Notes under the pieces: generated by a model | What the model saw: the letters and a program-made list of their open reading frames with translations, nothing else | Told to the model about the DNA's origin: nothing | The model's database searches: none | Translations under genes and position numbers: made by a program | From: Chlorobiota bacterium | GTDB taxonomy: Bacteria > Bacteroidota > Bacteroidia > Bacteroidales > VadinHA17 | Assembly: GCA_013152085.1 (NCBI GenBank) | Contig: JAADHC010000058.1 | Span: 1 to 64,000, forward strand | DNA: 64,000 bases | Direction of reading: 5' to 3' | Shown here: positions 48,780 to 58,528 of the stretch, piece after piece | Position numbering within the stretch: position 1 is the stretch's first letter | Layout of the letters: each line of letters opens with the position of its first letter

Positions 48780-49352
48780 ATGAAAAAGATAGCAATCCTT
48801 GCATCCGGGTCCGGGACTAATGCCCAGAATATTATCGAATATTTTAACAAAACGTTCGATAAAAGAGTTGTTCTGGTTTGTACCAATAATCCGAATGCGT
48901 TTGTCATTGAAAGGGCAAAAAAAGCAGGTGTTCCTGTTTTGATCTTTAACCGGAAAGAATGGATGGAAGAACAGGTTGTAAGGAACAGGTTGCTTAACGA
49001 AAAGATTGACCTGGTGGTCCTGGCGGGGTTTTTATGGTTGATACCTGAAACGTTTATACATGCTTTTCCGCAAAGGATCATAAATATTCATCCTGCTTTA
49101 CTGCCGGAGTATGGTGGGAAAGGGATGTATGGGATGCATGTGCACGAGGCCGTATTGAAGCATCATGAAAAGAGATCAGGGATTACGATTCATTACGTTA
49201 ACGAGAAATATGATGCGGGGGAGATTATTTTTCAGGCGCATTGCGAGGTGCACGGTGACGATACACCGGAAAGTTTAGCAAAACGAATTCATGCCCTGGA
49301 ATATCGTTATTATCCCGAGGTCATCAATCAATTACTCGACAGTATCCAGTAA
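48780..49352 (+). CDS. purN: phosphoribosylglycinamide formyltransferase
   Basis: The 190-residue enzyme has the GART motifs: ILASGSGTNAQNI (phosphate loop), the catalytic block INIHPALLPEYGGKGMYG with His, and GITIHYVNEKYDAGEI with the active-site Asp. It transfers a formyl group from 10-formyl-THF in purine synthesis. The ATG at 48780 (MKKIAILASG) is the normal start; the 20 codons open upstream do not fit. Its end overlaps the M23 gene by 21 bases on the opposite strand. Confidence 0.95.
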   Translation: MKKIAILASGSGTNAQNIIEYFNKTFDKRVVLVCTNNPNAFVIERAKKAGVPVLIFNRKEWMEEQVVRNRLLNEKIDLVVLAGFLWLIPETFIHAFPQRIINIHPALLPEYGGKGMYGMHVHEAVLKHHEKRSGITIHYVNEKYDAGEIIFQAHCEVHGDDTPESLAKRIHALEYRYYPEVINQLLDSIQ

Positions 49353-50558
49353 CTTGATCAGTACCTGTTTCAGAGAATCAAAGCGGGCTTTATTTTCCTG
49401 CTTGACCGGTATAACGGGAGGTGATTTAATTCTTAACGGATCGACAGGGCTGCCATTTTTATAAAATCTGAAATCAAGGTGTGGTCCGGTAGATAATCCG
49501 GTACTTCCAACATATCCTATAATGTCCCCTTGTTTTACTTTTTTTCCGGTATACATCCCTTTAGCATATTGTCTTAAATGAAGATATCCTGTAGTGTATA
49601 TGCTGTTGTGGCGGATTTTAATTATTTTTCCTGCACCGCCGGTTTGTTTCATATAAATAACCTTTCCGTCACCAACGGTATGTACCGGTGTCCCTAAAGG
49701 TGCTGCATAATCCACTCCGGGGTGTGGCCTACGAATCCGCAGAATGGGGTGGAGTCTGCTGTATGAGAATCGTGAACTGATACGGCTGAAGCGTAACGGG
49801 GTTTTCAGAAAAGTGCGCTTGAGGCTTTCCCCGTCCAGATCAAAATAATTTTCAATGCTATCCTGGACGAACGGAATGGCATAAATGTTGGTTCCCTCAT
49901 GTGTAAACCGGGCTGCAAATATTCTGGATATACCGGTGAAGACAGAATCGATATATTCTTCTTCATAAAGTACGTCAAAGCAATCTCCCTTTTTCAGGTC
50001 AAAAAAATCGATGGTCCAGGCATAGATTTCTGAAAGTTCCAAAGCCAGTTCATACGGAAACTTTAATTCGGTGGCGGTATTCCATAAAGACGTACGAATT
50101 TCTCCATGAACAGTTCTGAAATAATAATTTGCTTTATTTTCACCTGCCCTAACATCAACAGGTTCAAAAAGTTTAATTCTGATATAATGTTTTGGATCGG
50201 GTTCGTAAATCCAATATAAAGGAATACTATCCCAAAGGTTAAGAACAATAAATTGTTTTGATCCTGACCTGATCATGGAAGGATTGAATACCTCTTTCCA
50301 TTTTTGTATTTCGCGAATCAGATAAGAATCAATATGTAAATTGTCCATAATCTGTGCAAAGGTTTGATTCTTCTTTATCATTGATTCCTCCACAATCAGT
50401 GTGTCCAGTTTGAGTCCAAATCGTTCAATTGCCGGGGTTGTAACCTTTTGTATTTTGATTTCCGGCAGATTTTCTGTAGAGGATTGTGAACAACCAATCA
50501 GCAGGGTTGTAAACAATAAAAATATACTGCTTCCACGCAAGAGACGTTTAACAATCAT
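49332..50558 (-). CDS. M23-family peptidoglycan endopeptidase lipoprotein
   Basis: The 408-residue protein has a lipoprotein signal (LLIGC, Cys23). After a helical and beta N-terminal region (about 60-270) comes a LytM domain with HPGVDYAAPLGTPV (zinc His and Asp), the middle His in GYLHLRQY, and GPHLDFRFY. The last motif normally reads HxH; here the zinc-binding second His is Asp. I recall the same form in other Bacteroidota, so it may still be active. It should cleave peptide cross-links in the wall from the inner face of the outer membrane. Confidence 0.88.
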   Translation of the reverse strand: MIVKRLLRGSSIFLLFTTLLIGCSQSSTENLPEIKIQKVTTPAIERFGLKLDTLIVEESMIKKNQTFAQIMDNLHIDSYLIREIQKWKEVFNPSMIRSGSKQFIVLNLWDSIPLYWIYEPDPKHYIRIKLFEPVDVRAGENKANYYFRTVHGEIRTSLWNTATELKFPYELALELSEIYAWTIDFFDLKKGDCFDVLYEEEYIDSVFTGISRIFAARFTHEGTNIYAIPFVQDSIENYFDLDGESLKRTFLKTPLRFSRISSRFSYSRLHPILRIRRPHPGVDYAAPLGTPVHTVGDGKVIYMKQTGGAGKIIKIRHNSIYTTGYLHLRQYAKGMYTGKKVKQGDIIGYVGSTGLSTGPHLDFRFYKNGSPVDPLRIKSPPVIPVKQENKARFDSLKQVLIKLLDTVE

Positions 50559-50585
50559 AAAAACAAATTCGTATAGAGGCCGGAT

Positions 50586-53500
50586 TTATATGACAACATT
50601 AATGATTTTCCCCGGTACCACGATTATTTTTTTTACGGGTTTATTTTCAATCCACTTTAAACTTTTTTTTTCCGAAAGAATAATATCTTTTATTTTTTCC
50701 GAATCAAGATTAAGGGGTAATTCAATCTTAAACCGTAATTTTCCGTTAAAAGAAACAGGATATTCAAAAGTTTTTTCTATAAGATATTTCTCTTCACAGG
50801 CCGGGAATCGGGCAGAAGATACGGATTCAGTATATCCAAGTTTTTCCCATAATTCCTCTGCAATGTGGGGTGCATAAGAAGAAATAAGGATCACCAGGGG
50901 TTCAAGAATCTTTTTTTTGTGGCAATTCAGGTCGGTGAGTTCGTTTACGCACACCATAAATGCACTAACAGCGGTATGAAAAGAAAATCTTTCAATGTCT
51001 TCTTTAACTTTCCGGATGGTTTTATGTAAAGTCTTTAACTCCTGATCTGTTGGTTCTTCATTCGTTACAGAGAATTTATTGTCCTGATCATGGAATAATC
51101 TCCAGAGTTTTTTAATGAAACGGAAAACGCCTTCAATACCATTGGTATCCCATGGTTTTGATTGTTCTACAGGGCCGAGAAACATTTCATATAATCGTAA
51201 TGTATCCGCACCGTATTTTTCAATCAGATCATCCGGATTCTGGACATTATGTTTGGATTTTGACATTTTCTCAATTTCCCACCCGCAAACATATTTCCCA
51301 TCCTCCAGGATAAATACGGCATCCTTAAATTCCGGTCTCCAATGTCTGAATTTTTCAATATCGAGGATATCATTTTGCACAAGATTGATATCTACATAAA
51401 GAGGGGTGGAAAAAAGCTTACGATCTTTTATGTTATAAGAAACGAAAAGTGGTTTTGGCTGACGGATCTTGTGCCTGTCAAAGATGATTCCTGCTTCAGC
51501 TTTTTCAATGGCCTGTTTAATTTCCTGAATGACCGTATTATTGATTTCAATAATATCGGCTGCAGGGAGCAACAAGAGCTTTTTATTGGTTTTATTTATA
51601 TAATCCTTATAGAAGGATTCCAGTTTTTTTAACTTTTCCTGTGTTTTAATTTCTATGATCAGGTTTGCTTTTTTATAGAAGAAATCAAATTTACGATGGC
51701 CATCCCGGTAATCTTTGATAACATTATCTGCTTCACCCAGTTCTTTAATCTTTTCCCAAAGAAGATACTCTGCATACTTTTCAGGATTCACCCGGTAGAC
51801 AAAGTTTGACCTTCCCTGAATTTTTCCTTGATTTATAAGCTTTTGAAAAGGTTCATCCATACAAGCAATACCCAGGTCATAGAGGAATTTATTCCAGAAT
51901 CTTGAATAAATAAGATGGCCGGTAGCATGTTCATCACCTCCCACGTACAAATCTACATTCTGCCAATACTGATTTGCTTCAGGAGAAAAGTAGGCTTCAT
52001 CATTATGTGGATCCATATATCTTAAGTAGTAACCGCTGGACCCTGCGAACCCTGGCATAGTGCTGGTTTCGAGAGGATAGCCGTCGGGAGATGTCCAGTT
52101 CCTGGCTCTGGCCAGGGGTGGTTCACCGCTCTCGGTGGGGAGGTATTTATCCACTTCCGGCAATTCGAGAGGCAGGAGACTTTCATCAAGGGGATAAGGG
52201 ATATTATCTTTATAATAAATCGGGAATGGTTCTCCCCAATAGCGTTGTCTGCTAAAAATAGCATCCCTGAGCCTGTAATTTACTTCCCCATAACCGGCGT
52301 TTTTACTTTCAAGAAACCTGATTGTTTTGGTAATGGCTTCTTTAACAGGCAGATTGTCCAGGAATCCGCTATTGATCATAAAACCTTCTTTTGAATCGTA
52401 AGCATCTTCCCAGTCCTTGATATTTTCTGTTATTCCCTTACTTTTTGTCACAACCTGTAATATGGGAAGATCAAAGTACCGTGCAAAGGCAAAGTCACGG
52501 GAGTCATGCGCAGGGACAGCCATGATGGCTCCTGTACCATATCCTGCAAGAACATATTCTGCTATCCATATGGGGATTTGTTTTCCATTTACAGGGTTGA
52601 TCCCATACGCACCTGTGAAAACGCCGGTTATGGTTTTAACATCAGCAATACGGTCCCGTTCCGATCGGTTGATTGCTTTTTTGATATAAGCGCTGACTTC
52701 ATATTTCCGTTCTTTTACTGTAATTTTTTCAGCCAGGTAATGTTCGGGTGCCAGGACCATAAATGTTGCTCCGAACAATGTATCGGGCCGGGTAGTGAAA
52801 ACCTCCAGTTTTTCTTCGAAACCTTTGATATTGAAATATACCACGGCTCCTTCAGATCTTCCGATCCAGTTTTTCTGTACTTCTTTGATGGAATCGGTCC
52901 AGTCGATTTTTTCCAGGCCGTCAAGTAGTCGTTGGGCATAAGCGGTAATGCGTAAAGCCCATTGTTTCATTTTTTTTCTTTCGACAAGATATCCCCCGCG
53001 TTCAGAAAAACCATCCTTTACTTCGTCATTAGCCAGAACCGTTCCCAACTCGGGACACCAGTTCACCCATGTTTCGGAAAGGTAGGCAAGCCGGTAGTTC
53101 ATCAGAATATTTTGCTGCTGTTGTTCACTAAACGAGTTCCATTGGTCAGCATCAAAATCATTTTCCTGTGTACAGCTGGCATTGATATTTTTATTACCTT
53201 CTTTTTCAAAGATATGAACCAGGTTCGTGATGGGCTCGGCTTTCCGGGTTTCGTTATTATACCAGGACTGGAACAATTGAATAAAAGTCCATTGTGTCCA
53301 TTTATAATATTTAGGATCACACGTCATTACTTCTCTGTCCCAATCAAAAGAAAAACCAAGTTTTATAAGTTGTTCCCGGTACTTTTTAATATTTTTTTCG
53401 GTAGTAACAGCCGGATGTGTTCCTGTTTGTATGGCATATTGTTCAGCGGGTAGTCCGTAAGCATCGAATCCCATAGGGTGCAGGACATTAAATCCCAATA

Positions 53501-53699
53501 AGCGTTTATAGCGTGCGTAAATATCCGAAGCAATATAACCCAGCGGGTGTCCGACATGTAATCCTGCACCGGAAGGATACGGGAACATATCCAGCACATA
53601 AAATTTTGGGCGGTTCGGATCAATATCAGTTTTGAACGTTTTGTTTTTTTCCCAGAACTTTTGCCACTTACGTTCCACGTTTCTGAACGGATATTCCAT
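50586..53699 (-). CDS. leuS: leucyl-tRNA synthetase with an inserted nuclease-like domain
   Basis: The 1,037-residue enzyme has the class I motifs HVGHPLGY (HIGH) and KMSKS, the editing domain ([12 protein letters not shown]), and the Bacteroidota insert near 150-220 ([15 protein letters not shown]). The ATG at 53699 ([16 protein letters not shown]) matches the family; the frame extends 20 codons more. It is about 95 residues longer than Bacteroides LeuRS as I recall it. The extra length lies at residues 638-750, between RSNFVYR and LFVSYN, just before the KMSKS region. Aminoacylation motifs are intact, so the enzyme should work. Single gene. Confidence 0.95.
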   Translation of the reverse strand: MEYPFRNVERKWQKFWEKNKTFKTDIDPNRPKFYVLDMFPYPSGAGLHVGHPLGYIASDIYARYKRLLGFNVLHPMGFDAYGLPAEQYAIQTGTHPAVTTEKNIKKYREQLIKLGFSFDWDREVMTCDPKYYKWTQWTFIQLFQSWYNNETRKAEPITNLVHIFEKEGNKNINASCTQENDFDADQWNSFSEQQQQNILMNYRLAYLSETWVNWCPELGTVLANDEVKDGFSERGGYLVERKKMKQWALRITAYAQRLLDGLEKIDWTDSIKEVQKNWIGRSEGAVVYFNIKGFEEKLEVFTTRPDTLFGATFMVLAPEHYLAEKITVKERKYEVSAYIKKAINRSERDRIADVKTITGVFTGAYGINPVNGKQIPIWIAEYVLAGYGTGAIMAVPAHDSRDFAFARYFDLPILQVVTKSKGITENIKDWEDAYDSKEGFMINSGFLDNLPVKEAITKTIRFLESKNAGYGEVNYRLRDAIFSRQRYWGEPFPIYYKDNIPYPLDESLLPLELPEVDKYLPTESGEPPLARARNWTSPDGYPLETSTMPGFAGSSGYYLRYMDPHNDEAYFSPEANQYWQNVDLYVGGDEHATGHLIYSRFWNKFLYDLGIACMDEPFQKLINQGKIQGRSNFVYRVNPEKYAEYLLWEKIKELGEADNVIKDYRDGHRKFDFFYKKANLIIEIKTQEKLKKLESFYKDYINKTNKKLLLLPAADIIEINNTVIQEIKQAIEKAEAGIIFDRHKIRQPKPLFVSYNIKDRKLFSTPLYVDINLVQNDILDIEKFRHWRPEFKDAVFILEDGKYVCGWEIEKMSKSKHNVQNPDDLIEKYGADTLRLYEMFLGPVEQSKPWDTNGIEGVFRFIKKLWRLFHDQDNKFSVTNEEPTDQELKTLHKTIRKVKEDIERFSFHTAVSAFMVCVNELTDLNCHKKKILEPLVILISSYAPHIAEELWEKLGYTESVSSARFPACEEKYLIEKTFEYPVSFNGKLRFKIELPLNLDSEKIKDIILSEKKSLKWIENKPVKKIIVVPGKIINVVI
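51450..51788 (-). other. extra domain in LeuRS with PD-(D/E)XK-like motif
   Basis: Residues 638-750 of LeuRS (from M at 53699). The segment has a helix [14 protein letters not shown], a strand with RKFDFF (Asp672), then LIIEIK (Glu683, Lys685) and a [12 protein letters not shown] strand. D-x10-E-x-K on consecutive strands is the PD-(D/E)XK nuclease core, close to DUF559/Vsr-like proteins. I infer the fold from pattern only. Confidence 0.5.
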
Positions 53700-53822
53700 A
53701 GTCAATTCTTTTCCTGAATATGATAAAATCAGAATGCGAAAATAGGAAAAGTTACGCAAAGGTAACGGCCAAACCGTAACGGATTCTTTATAGAGATGAA
53801 AATGTTTACGGGAAATCCCTGA

Positions 53823-53856
53823 TTTGGTCTGTCTGAAGAATTATTTATTAAATTTG
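53823..53856 (+). promoter_or_regulatory. promoter of tRNA-Arg (TTTG, 22 bases, TAAATTTG)
   Basis: A -33 TTTG (53823-53826) and a full -7 match TAAATTTG (53849-53856) are 22 bases apart. Transcription would start near 53863, 12 bases before the tRNA. Confidence 0.65.
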
Positions 53857-53874
53857 TCCCGGAATTTTCCGACT

Positions 53875-53948
53875 GGTCCCGTAGTTCAATTGGATAGAAT
53901 GTCAGATTCCGGTTCTGAAGGTTGTGGGTTCGAGTCCCGCCGGGATCA
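53875..53948 (+). tRNA. tRNA-Arg (CCG)
   Basis: A 74-base cloverleaf can be drawn: acceptor GGTCCCG with CGGGATC (one G-T pair), D arm with TTGGA, anticodon stem TCAGA/TCTGA around loop TTCCGGT (anticodon CCG at 53909-53911), and T arm GTGGGTTCGAGTCCCGC. No CCA is encoded. It reads CGG codons. Confidence 0.95.
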
Positions 53949-53952
53949 CAAT

Positions 53953-53991
53953 AAAAAATAAGGTGTTCACCGATGAACACCTTATTTTTTT
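53953..53991. terminator. bidirectional terminator between tRNA-Arg and exbD
   Basis: A 17-bp stem including A- and T-runs on each side and a 4-base loop (CCGA). It ends the tRNA transcript on one strand and the exb operon on the other. Confidence 0.85.
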
Positions 53992-54006
53992 CATGAAAAA
54001 ATCTAT

Positions 54007-54480
54007 TTATTTCAGTTTCTCGACTTTTAAGGATGAGTAACTGATTTTCAATGCATTTGCACGGCGTAAGGCTTGTTTAATGTCTGTAACGATACCCATT
54101 TTGGTATTTTCATCTACTTTAAGAGATACGGTTAGTTTGTTTCGGTCAGCTTCGTTGAGGGCATCTTTTTCCTGTGCAATAAAATCCTGTATGTCCGGGA
54201 CCTCTTTAAACTGGTCGTTAAGTTGTACCCGGGGTTCGGTTCCATACAATTTCTGAAAACGTACCAGAGGTTTTCCAATATAGATATAGGAAACCAGTGA
54301 TTTTTTTTCCAGTTTTTTAGCCTCAGTAGCTTCAGGTACCCTGATATTGACCTTCAGGTCGACTTCACGCATAACAGTTGTAACCATGAAAAAGAACAAC
54401 AACATAAAGACAATATCAGGAAGTGAAGCGGTATTAATCTCTCCAACTGAGTAATCTTTTTTACGTTTAAACTTTGCCAT
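54007..54480 (-). CDS. exbD: ExbD/TolR-family protein (second copy)
   Basis: The 157-residue protein has one N-terminal membrane helix (about 22-42) with the proton-path Asp in SLPDIVFMLLFFFMVTT, then a periplasmic ExbD/TolR domain. It forms the energising complex with ExbB and TonB at the inner membrane. It is last in a four-gene operon, two bases after the other exbD. The two ExbD copies differ greatly in the periplasmic part, so they are likely partners, not spare copies. Confidence 0.92.
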   Translation of the reverse strand: MAKFKRKKDYSVGEINTASLPDIVFMLLFFFMVTTVMREVDLKVNIRVPEATEAKKLEKKSLVSYIYIGKPLVRFQKLYGTEPRVQLNDQFKEVPDIQDFIAQEKDALNEADRNKLTVSLKVDENTKMGIVTDIKQALRRANALKISYSSLKVEKLK

Positions 54481-54482
54481 AA

Positions 54483-55064
54483 TTATTTTGCTCCTCCAAC
54501 ATTTTTGGGTTCGGCTTCAGAGATTACCGCAGGATAATACTTTTTAACGGCATCCTGCTTGTCCTTATCAAGATCTTTATACGGGACGCCAAACTGTCTC
54601 ATTGACAATTCATTCCGAAGTTCATCCTTTGCGGCAATCAGTTCATTTTGCACTTTTATGTAAGTGCCGTACGATGTTCCCCGGTCGTTTTGCAAAGAAA
54701 TTACCGGGTTTTTGGTTACAAACACCCGTCCGAAAAATGGGATTTCCTTCCATTCTTTTTCCGGGAGGTCATCCCGGTTATCCGGATTGGCAATAAAATC
54801 TCTGGCAGCCGCCCGTAACTGATGGATGTCCATACGTTTATTTTCGACCAGCAGATCGTTGTTTTTATTAATCAGAACAACAAAGACATTACGTTCTTTA
54901 ATTTTGTCATTTTTTTGTTGCTGATTTTTTTCCGGCATAGGAGGGAGCATCCTTAAAAGGCCTGTGTCCACATCCATGGTTGTTGTTACCAGAAAGAAGA
55001 TCAGCAGAAGGAAAGCAATGTCAGCCATTGATCCTGCATTGATCGGTTGTAGTTTGCGTGCCAT
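54483..55064 (-). CDS. exbD: ExbD/TolR-family protein (first copy)
   Basis: The 193-residue protein has the ExbD helix with conserved Asp (GSMADIAFLLLIFFLVTT, about 12-29), then a periplasmic domain with an insertion-like stretch (EKEWKEIPFFGRVFV) and an acidic/basic C-terminus. It is longer than the second copy. In Bacteroidota two ExbD proteins often follow one ExbB, to energise TonB receptors such as the one at 20.6 kb in this window (inference). Confidence 0.92.
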   Translation of the reverse strand: MARKLQPINAGSMADIAFLLLIFFLVTTTMDVDTGLLRMLPPMPEKNQQQKNDKIKERNVFVVLINKNNDLLVENKRMDIHQLRAAARDFIANPDNRDDLPEKEWKEIPFFGRVFVTKNPVISLQNDRGTSYGTYIKVQNELIAAKDELRNELSMRQFGVPYKDLDKDKQDAVKKYYPAVISEAEPKNVGGAK

Positions 55065-55087
55065 AGTAAATCAAGAAATTAAATATC

Positions 55088-55546
55088 CTATTTAAAAATC
55101 TTGGCTATCTCAACATAAAAAATGGCGAGGATGGCCAGTACGGCAAGTATATACGCTGCATTGAGGCCGGTCCCTACCCATTTAATAACAGAAGGAATAT
55201 TTCCAGAGCCTTCATATCCCGGCATATTCAAGGGAGTGTCAGAGGCAAGAAAGTATCCTGCAACAAAAACAACGCCTATGAATAGGACAGATATCAATCC
55301 TTTTTTTGCGTTAGCGGGGTTAGCAATAACGTTGATTATAGAGAAAACCAAAGTAATTACAAGCGTAATCCCAAAAAGGACATAAGCCCACGTCAGCATC
55401 GCATTTGTAACAACAGGTTCCTGAATATTTGTTCCTTCTGTTCCGGGAACAACTTTCCCGAGATAAAAAAAGACTCCAAACACTACAGAAATCCCGAGAA
55501 GTACCCAAAGGATGATATTAACAATTTTATTAATTCTATCAGACAT
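55088..55546 (-). CDS. four-helix membrane protein of the exb operon
   Basis: The 152-residue protein has about four membrane helices (14-32, 45-68, 82-100, 125-148). No recognised enzyme motif. It lies between exbB (12 bases) and the first exbD (24 bases), an arrangement I recall in other Bacteroidota. Likely an accessory part of the ExbB-ExbD motor or a stabiliser; unproven. Confidence 0.75.
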   Translation of the reverse strand: MSDRINKIVNIILWVLLGISVVFGVFFYLGKVVPGTEGTNIQEPVVTNAMLTWAYVLFGITLVITLVFSIINVIANPANAKKGLISVLFIGVVFVAGYFLASDTPLNMPGYEGSGNIPSVIKWVGTGLNAAYILAVLAILAIFYVEIAKIFK

Positions 55547-55557
55547 GGTAAGTCCTT

Positions 55558-56385
55558 TTATTTTTTAGCATTAAACTTCACTAACATATCGATCAGGGAG
55601 ATGGAAGAATCTTCCATGGAATTTACAATACTATCAATTTTAGACAGGATATAATTGTAAAAAATCTGGAGGATAATGGCAATAATAAGACCGGTAACGG
55701 TAGTGATCAAAGCGACCATAATACCACCGGCGACAAGTTGTGCGGATACTGTTCCGGCAACCCGGATCTTATCAAAAGCATCAATCATCCCGATAACGGT
55801 TCCCATAAATCCGAGCATTGGGGCGATAGCGATAAACAGCGATATCCAGGAGAGGTTTTTTTCAAGTAATCCCATTTGGACACTGCCATACGAAACAACA
55901 GACTTTTCAGCCATTTCGACACCTTCATGCGCACGGTCAAGTCCCTGATAAAAAATACTTGCCACAGGTCCCCGTGTATTACGGCAAACCTCTTTTGCAG
56001 CGTCGATACCACCGGTTTCAAGAGCATCTTCGATCTTTTTCAATAGTTTATCCGTATTTGTGGTGGCGAGATTGAGATAAATAATTCTCTCAATGGCCAA
56101 TGCCAGACCAAAAATAAGGGTAAGCAAAAGAGCACCCATAAAACCTGCGCCCCCCTCAATAAATTTGGCCTTAATTTGTTTCAAAAGAACTCCTCCTTTT
56201 TCTTCACCACCTGTAGCCGCTGGTTGTTCTGTTGGTGTAGCAGCTTGGGCTGTGTCGACTGCAGAGGAATCCATAACCTGCTCAACGGCTGTTGAATCTG
56301 AAGATTCTACCTGAGCTACAGCAATTTTAGATGCCCCGAAACCAAGCATCCCGATAACCGCAACAAATGCAAATAGTTTTTTCAT
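55558..56385 (-). CDS. exbB: ExbB/MotA/TolQ proton channel protein
   Basis: The 275-residue protein has an N-terminal signal-like helix (1-24), a Pro/Ala/Glu linker, then three membrane helices of the MotA/TolQ/ExbB domain with the signature SLFIAIAPMLGFMGTVIGMI (about 185-204) and a conserved LVAGGIMVALITT helix. It forms the pentameric proton channel of the TonB motor. It is first in the exbB-membrane protein-exbD-exbD operon. Confidence 0.95.
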   Translation of the reverse strand: MKKLFAFVAVIGMLGFGASKIAVAQVESSDSTAVEQVMDSSAVDTAQAATPTEQPAATGGEEKGGVLLKQIKAKFIEGGAGFMGALLLTLIFGLALAIERIIYLNLATTNTDKLLKKIEDALETGGIDAAKEVCRNTRGPVASIFYQGLDRAHEGVEMAEKSVVSYGSVQMGLLEKNLSWISLFIAIAPMLGFMGTVIGMIDAFDKIRVAGTVSAQLVAGGIMVALITTVTGLIIAIILQIFYNYILSKIDSIVNSMEDSSISLIDMLVKFNAKK

Positions 56386-56462
56386 GATGAAAGTGTTACT
56401 TTTAGTTAATAAAAAATGTTCTGCAAAGTATTAAAATTTATTTAAAAAATCCAATTTTTTTG

Positions 56463-56552
56463 CGGAGAGGAAGGGATTCGAACCCTTGGTACTGTTCCAC
56501 ACAGCACACACGCTTTCCAGGCGTGCACCTTCGACCGCTCGGTCACCTCTCC
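56463..56552 (-). tRNA. tRNA-Ser (GGA)
   Basis: A 90-base tRNA on the minus strand: acceptor GGAGAGG with CCTCTCC, anticodon loop CTGGAAA in stem CACGC/GCGTG (anticodon GGA), a long variable arm typical of serine tRNAs, and T arm with GGTTCGAATCC. Discriminator G. It reads TCC and TCT codons. Confidence 0.95.
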
Positions 56553-56613
56553 GGGAACGATGCATCATCCTTCTTCATCAGCGTGACAAATTAAGAAAAA
56601 AAAGTTGAGATAA

Positions 56614-57660
56614 TTAACTTATCTCTCCACAAATTGATAATTCCAGCAATGATTTACGTTTACTTATAGAAGAGGCTGTACCAAGCACGAACATTAATTT
56701 GGTAACCGCAGCTTCGGGAGTCATATCCCTGCCACTGATAACTCCAATTTGATGTAAGGTATTGCCGGTTTCGTATTGTGCCATATCTACCAGGCCAACC
56801 ATGCATTGAGAAATATTGACGATAATACCCCCTTTTTGGATAAATGCAGAAAGGGCATTAATGAACCAGGGGAGCCGTGGTGCATTTCCTGCTCCGTAAG
56901 TTTCCAGAATGACAGCCTCTAATCCATCAATATGCAAAATACTATTGACCACTTTCTCGGAAATCCCCGGATAAAGCTTCAGGAAGGTTACATTTGTGTT
57001 TAATTTCTTTGTTAGCAACACGGGTTTGTTATCCTCCGGTTTTGTGATTGCATCGTGATTATATTGAATATGTACCCCGCTTTCTGCCAAAAGAGGATAA
57101 TTGGGAGACTGAAAAGCGTTAAAAGTTTCGGCACTGTATTTGGTGGTTCGGTTTCCTTTAAAAAGCTTATATTCAAAATAGATGCAAACTTCAGGCACGA
57201 CAGGGTTCCCATTATAGGTGTCCGCAGCGATTTCAATGGATGAGATCAGGTTTTCCTTCCCATCGGTACGAAGTGTTCCGATAGGGAGTTGTGAACCGGT
57301 AAGAATAACGGGTTTTCCAAGGTTCCTGAGCAGAAAAGAAAGGGCTGAGGCAGTGAAAGCCATCGTGTCTGTTCCGTGAAGGATAACAAATCCATCATAG
57401 ATGCCATAATGGTCATAAATGGTTTGGGCCAGTTTGATCCAAAAACCAGGCTGGATTTCAGAGGAATCCACCACAGGGTCAAAGGTAAGGGTGTCTATTA
57501 TAAATCCGAATTGTTTAAGCTCGGGTATCTGGTTTAGCAGATGCTGAAAGTCAAGAGGTTTAAGTAAACCGGAAACCGGGTCTTTAACCATCCCGATGGT
57601 TCCGCCGGTGTAAATAATCAAAATAGCTCTTGCTTCATCAGTTCTTTCTTTATTTGGCAT
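56614..57660 (-). CDS. ansA: type I L-asparaginase
   Basis: The 348-residue enzyme has the two Thr motifs of asparaginases: IIYTGGTIGM (residues 15-24) and ILHGTDTMAFTASAL (about 95-109), and SQLPIGTLRTDGKEN. No signal peptide, so it is the cytoplasmic, low-affinity type. It makes aspartate and ammonia from asparagine. Its start overlaps the tatD gene end by 11 bases, so they are one operon. Glutamate dehydrogenase genes lie close upstream. Confidence 0.94.
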   Translation of the reverse strand: MPNKERTDEARAILIIYTGGTIGMVKDPVSGLLKPLDFQHLLNQIPELKQFGFIIDTLTFDPVVDSSEIQPGFWIKLAQTIYDHYGIYDGFVILHGTDTMAFTASALSFLLRNLGKPVILTGSQLPIGTLRTDGKENLISSIEIAADTYNGNPVVPEVCIYFEYKLFKGNRTTKYSAETFNAFQSPNYPLLAESGVHIQYNHDAITKPEDNKPVLLTKKLNTNVTFLKLYPGISEKVVNSILHIDGLEAVILETYGAGNAPRLPWFINALSAFIQKGGIIVNISQCMVGLVDMAQYETGNTLHQIGVISGRDMTPEAAVTKLMFVLGTASSISKRKSLLELSICGEIS

Positions 57661-58432
57661 GATTGAAAAGTCTTAGGGCATTTTGTGTGGTCAAATCGAT
57701 AAAAAGTTTTTCATTCATACCATAAAGATCAGCAACAAACCTGGCAGTATGAATCAAAAACGAACATTCATTCCTTTTTCCTCTTTTAGGTACAGGGGCA
57801 AGATAAGGGGCATCTGTTTCAAGAATGATATGTTGCGGGTCAATTTGCTTCAGGACTGTTTTTAAATCAGAATTCCTGAAGGTAACTATTCCACCTATGC
57901 CTATCAGGAATCCTAAATCAATAGCATGTCTGGCCTGATTCAATGATCCGGTGAAGCTATGAAAAACACCGGTCAGGGGTTGATCACGAAATTCATCAAT
58001 AACCGAAAATATTTCATCAAAAGATTCCCTGGAATGAATTACAACAGGTAACTGGTAATGAATGGCCCATTTAATCTGAGTTCGGAAGGCAGCCATTTGT
58101 TCATTACGGAATGTTTTATCCCAATACAAGTCTATTCCTGTCTCCCCAACAGCAATGAATTGACGGGTTTTGAGCACTGATTCCAACTTTTGCAGCGTTG
58201 AATCATAGTCAGTTCTTACCGAAGAGGGATGAAGTCCGATCATCGGCCAAAGGTTTCTTTCATACTTCTGGCATAAAGTAAGCATGGGATTCAGGGTAGA
58301 AAGATTAATGTTTGGAAGGAAGATCCTTTCCACTCCGGCATCCAAAGCTGTCTGAATGACGACTTCCCGATCGTTATCAAATTCCGGCAGGTACAGATGG
58401 GCATGTGTATCAGTAAGAGACATAACAGACAA
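57650..58432 (-). CDS. tatD: TatD-family metal-dependent hydrolase
   Basis: The 260-residue protein has metal ligands in LTDTHAHLY (His9, His11 region), GETGID, HSRESF, FHSFTG and ETDAPYLAP. TatD proteins are 3'-5' DNases or D-aminoacyl hydrolases with a TIM-barrel fold. An ATG three codons later (MSLTDTHAHL) is an equally good start. It is first in the operon with ansA. Confidence 0.94.
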   Translation of the reverse strand: MSVMSLTDTHAHLYLPEFDNDREVVIQTALDAGVERIFLPNINLSTLNPMLTLCQKYERNLWPMIGLHPSSVRTDYDSTLQKLESVLKTRQFIAVGETGIDLYWDKTFRNEQMAAFRTQIKWAIHYQLPVVIHSRESFDEIFSVIDEFRDQPLTGVFHSFTGSLNQARHAIDLGFLIGIGGIVTFRNSDLKTVLKQIDPQHIILETDAPYLAPVPKRGKRNECSFLIHTARFVADLYGMNEKLFIDLTTQNALRLFNHAK

Positions 58433-58482
58433 AGATCATAAAAACTTATAAAAGTAGCGAGACTTTTCTTAAGGAAGGAAAT

Positions 58483-58508
58483 AAAAAAAAGGGGCATAAG
58501 GCCCCTTT
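58483..58508 (-). terminator. terminator after the first gdhA
   Basis: On the minus strand an 8-bp stem (58488-58495 with 58501-58508), 5-base loop and an eight-T run follow the gdhA stop by about 20 bases. Confidence 0.85.
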
Positions 58509-58528
58509 ACATTTAAAAATACTAAAGA

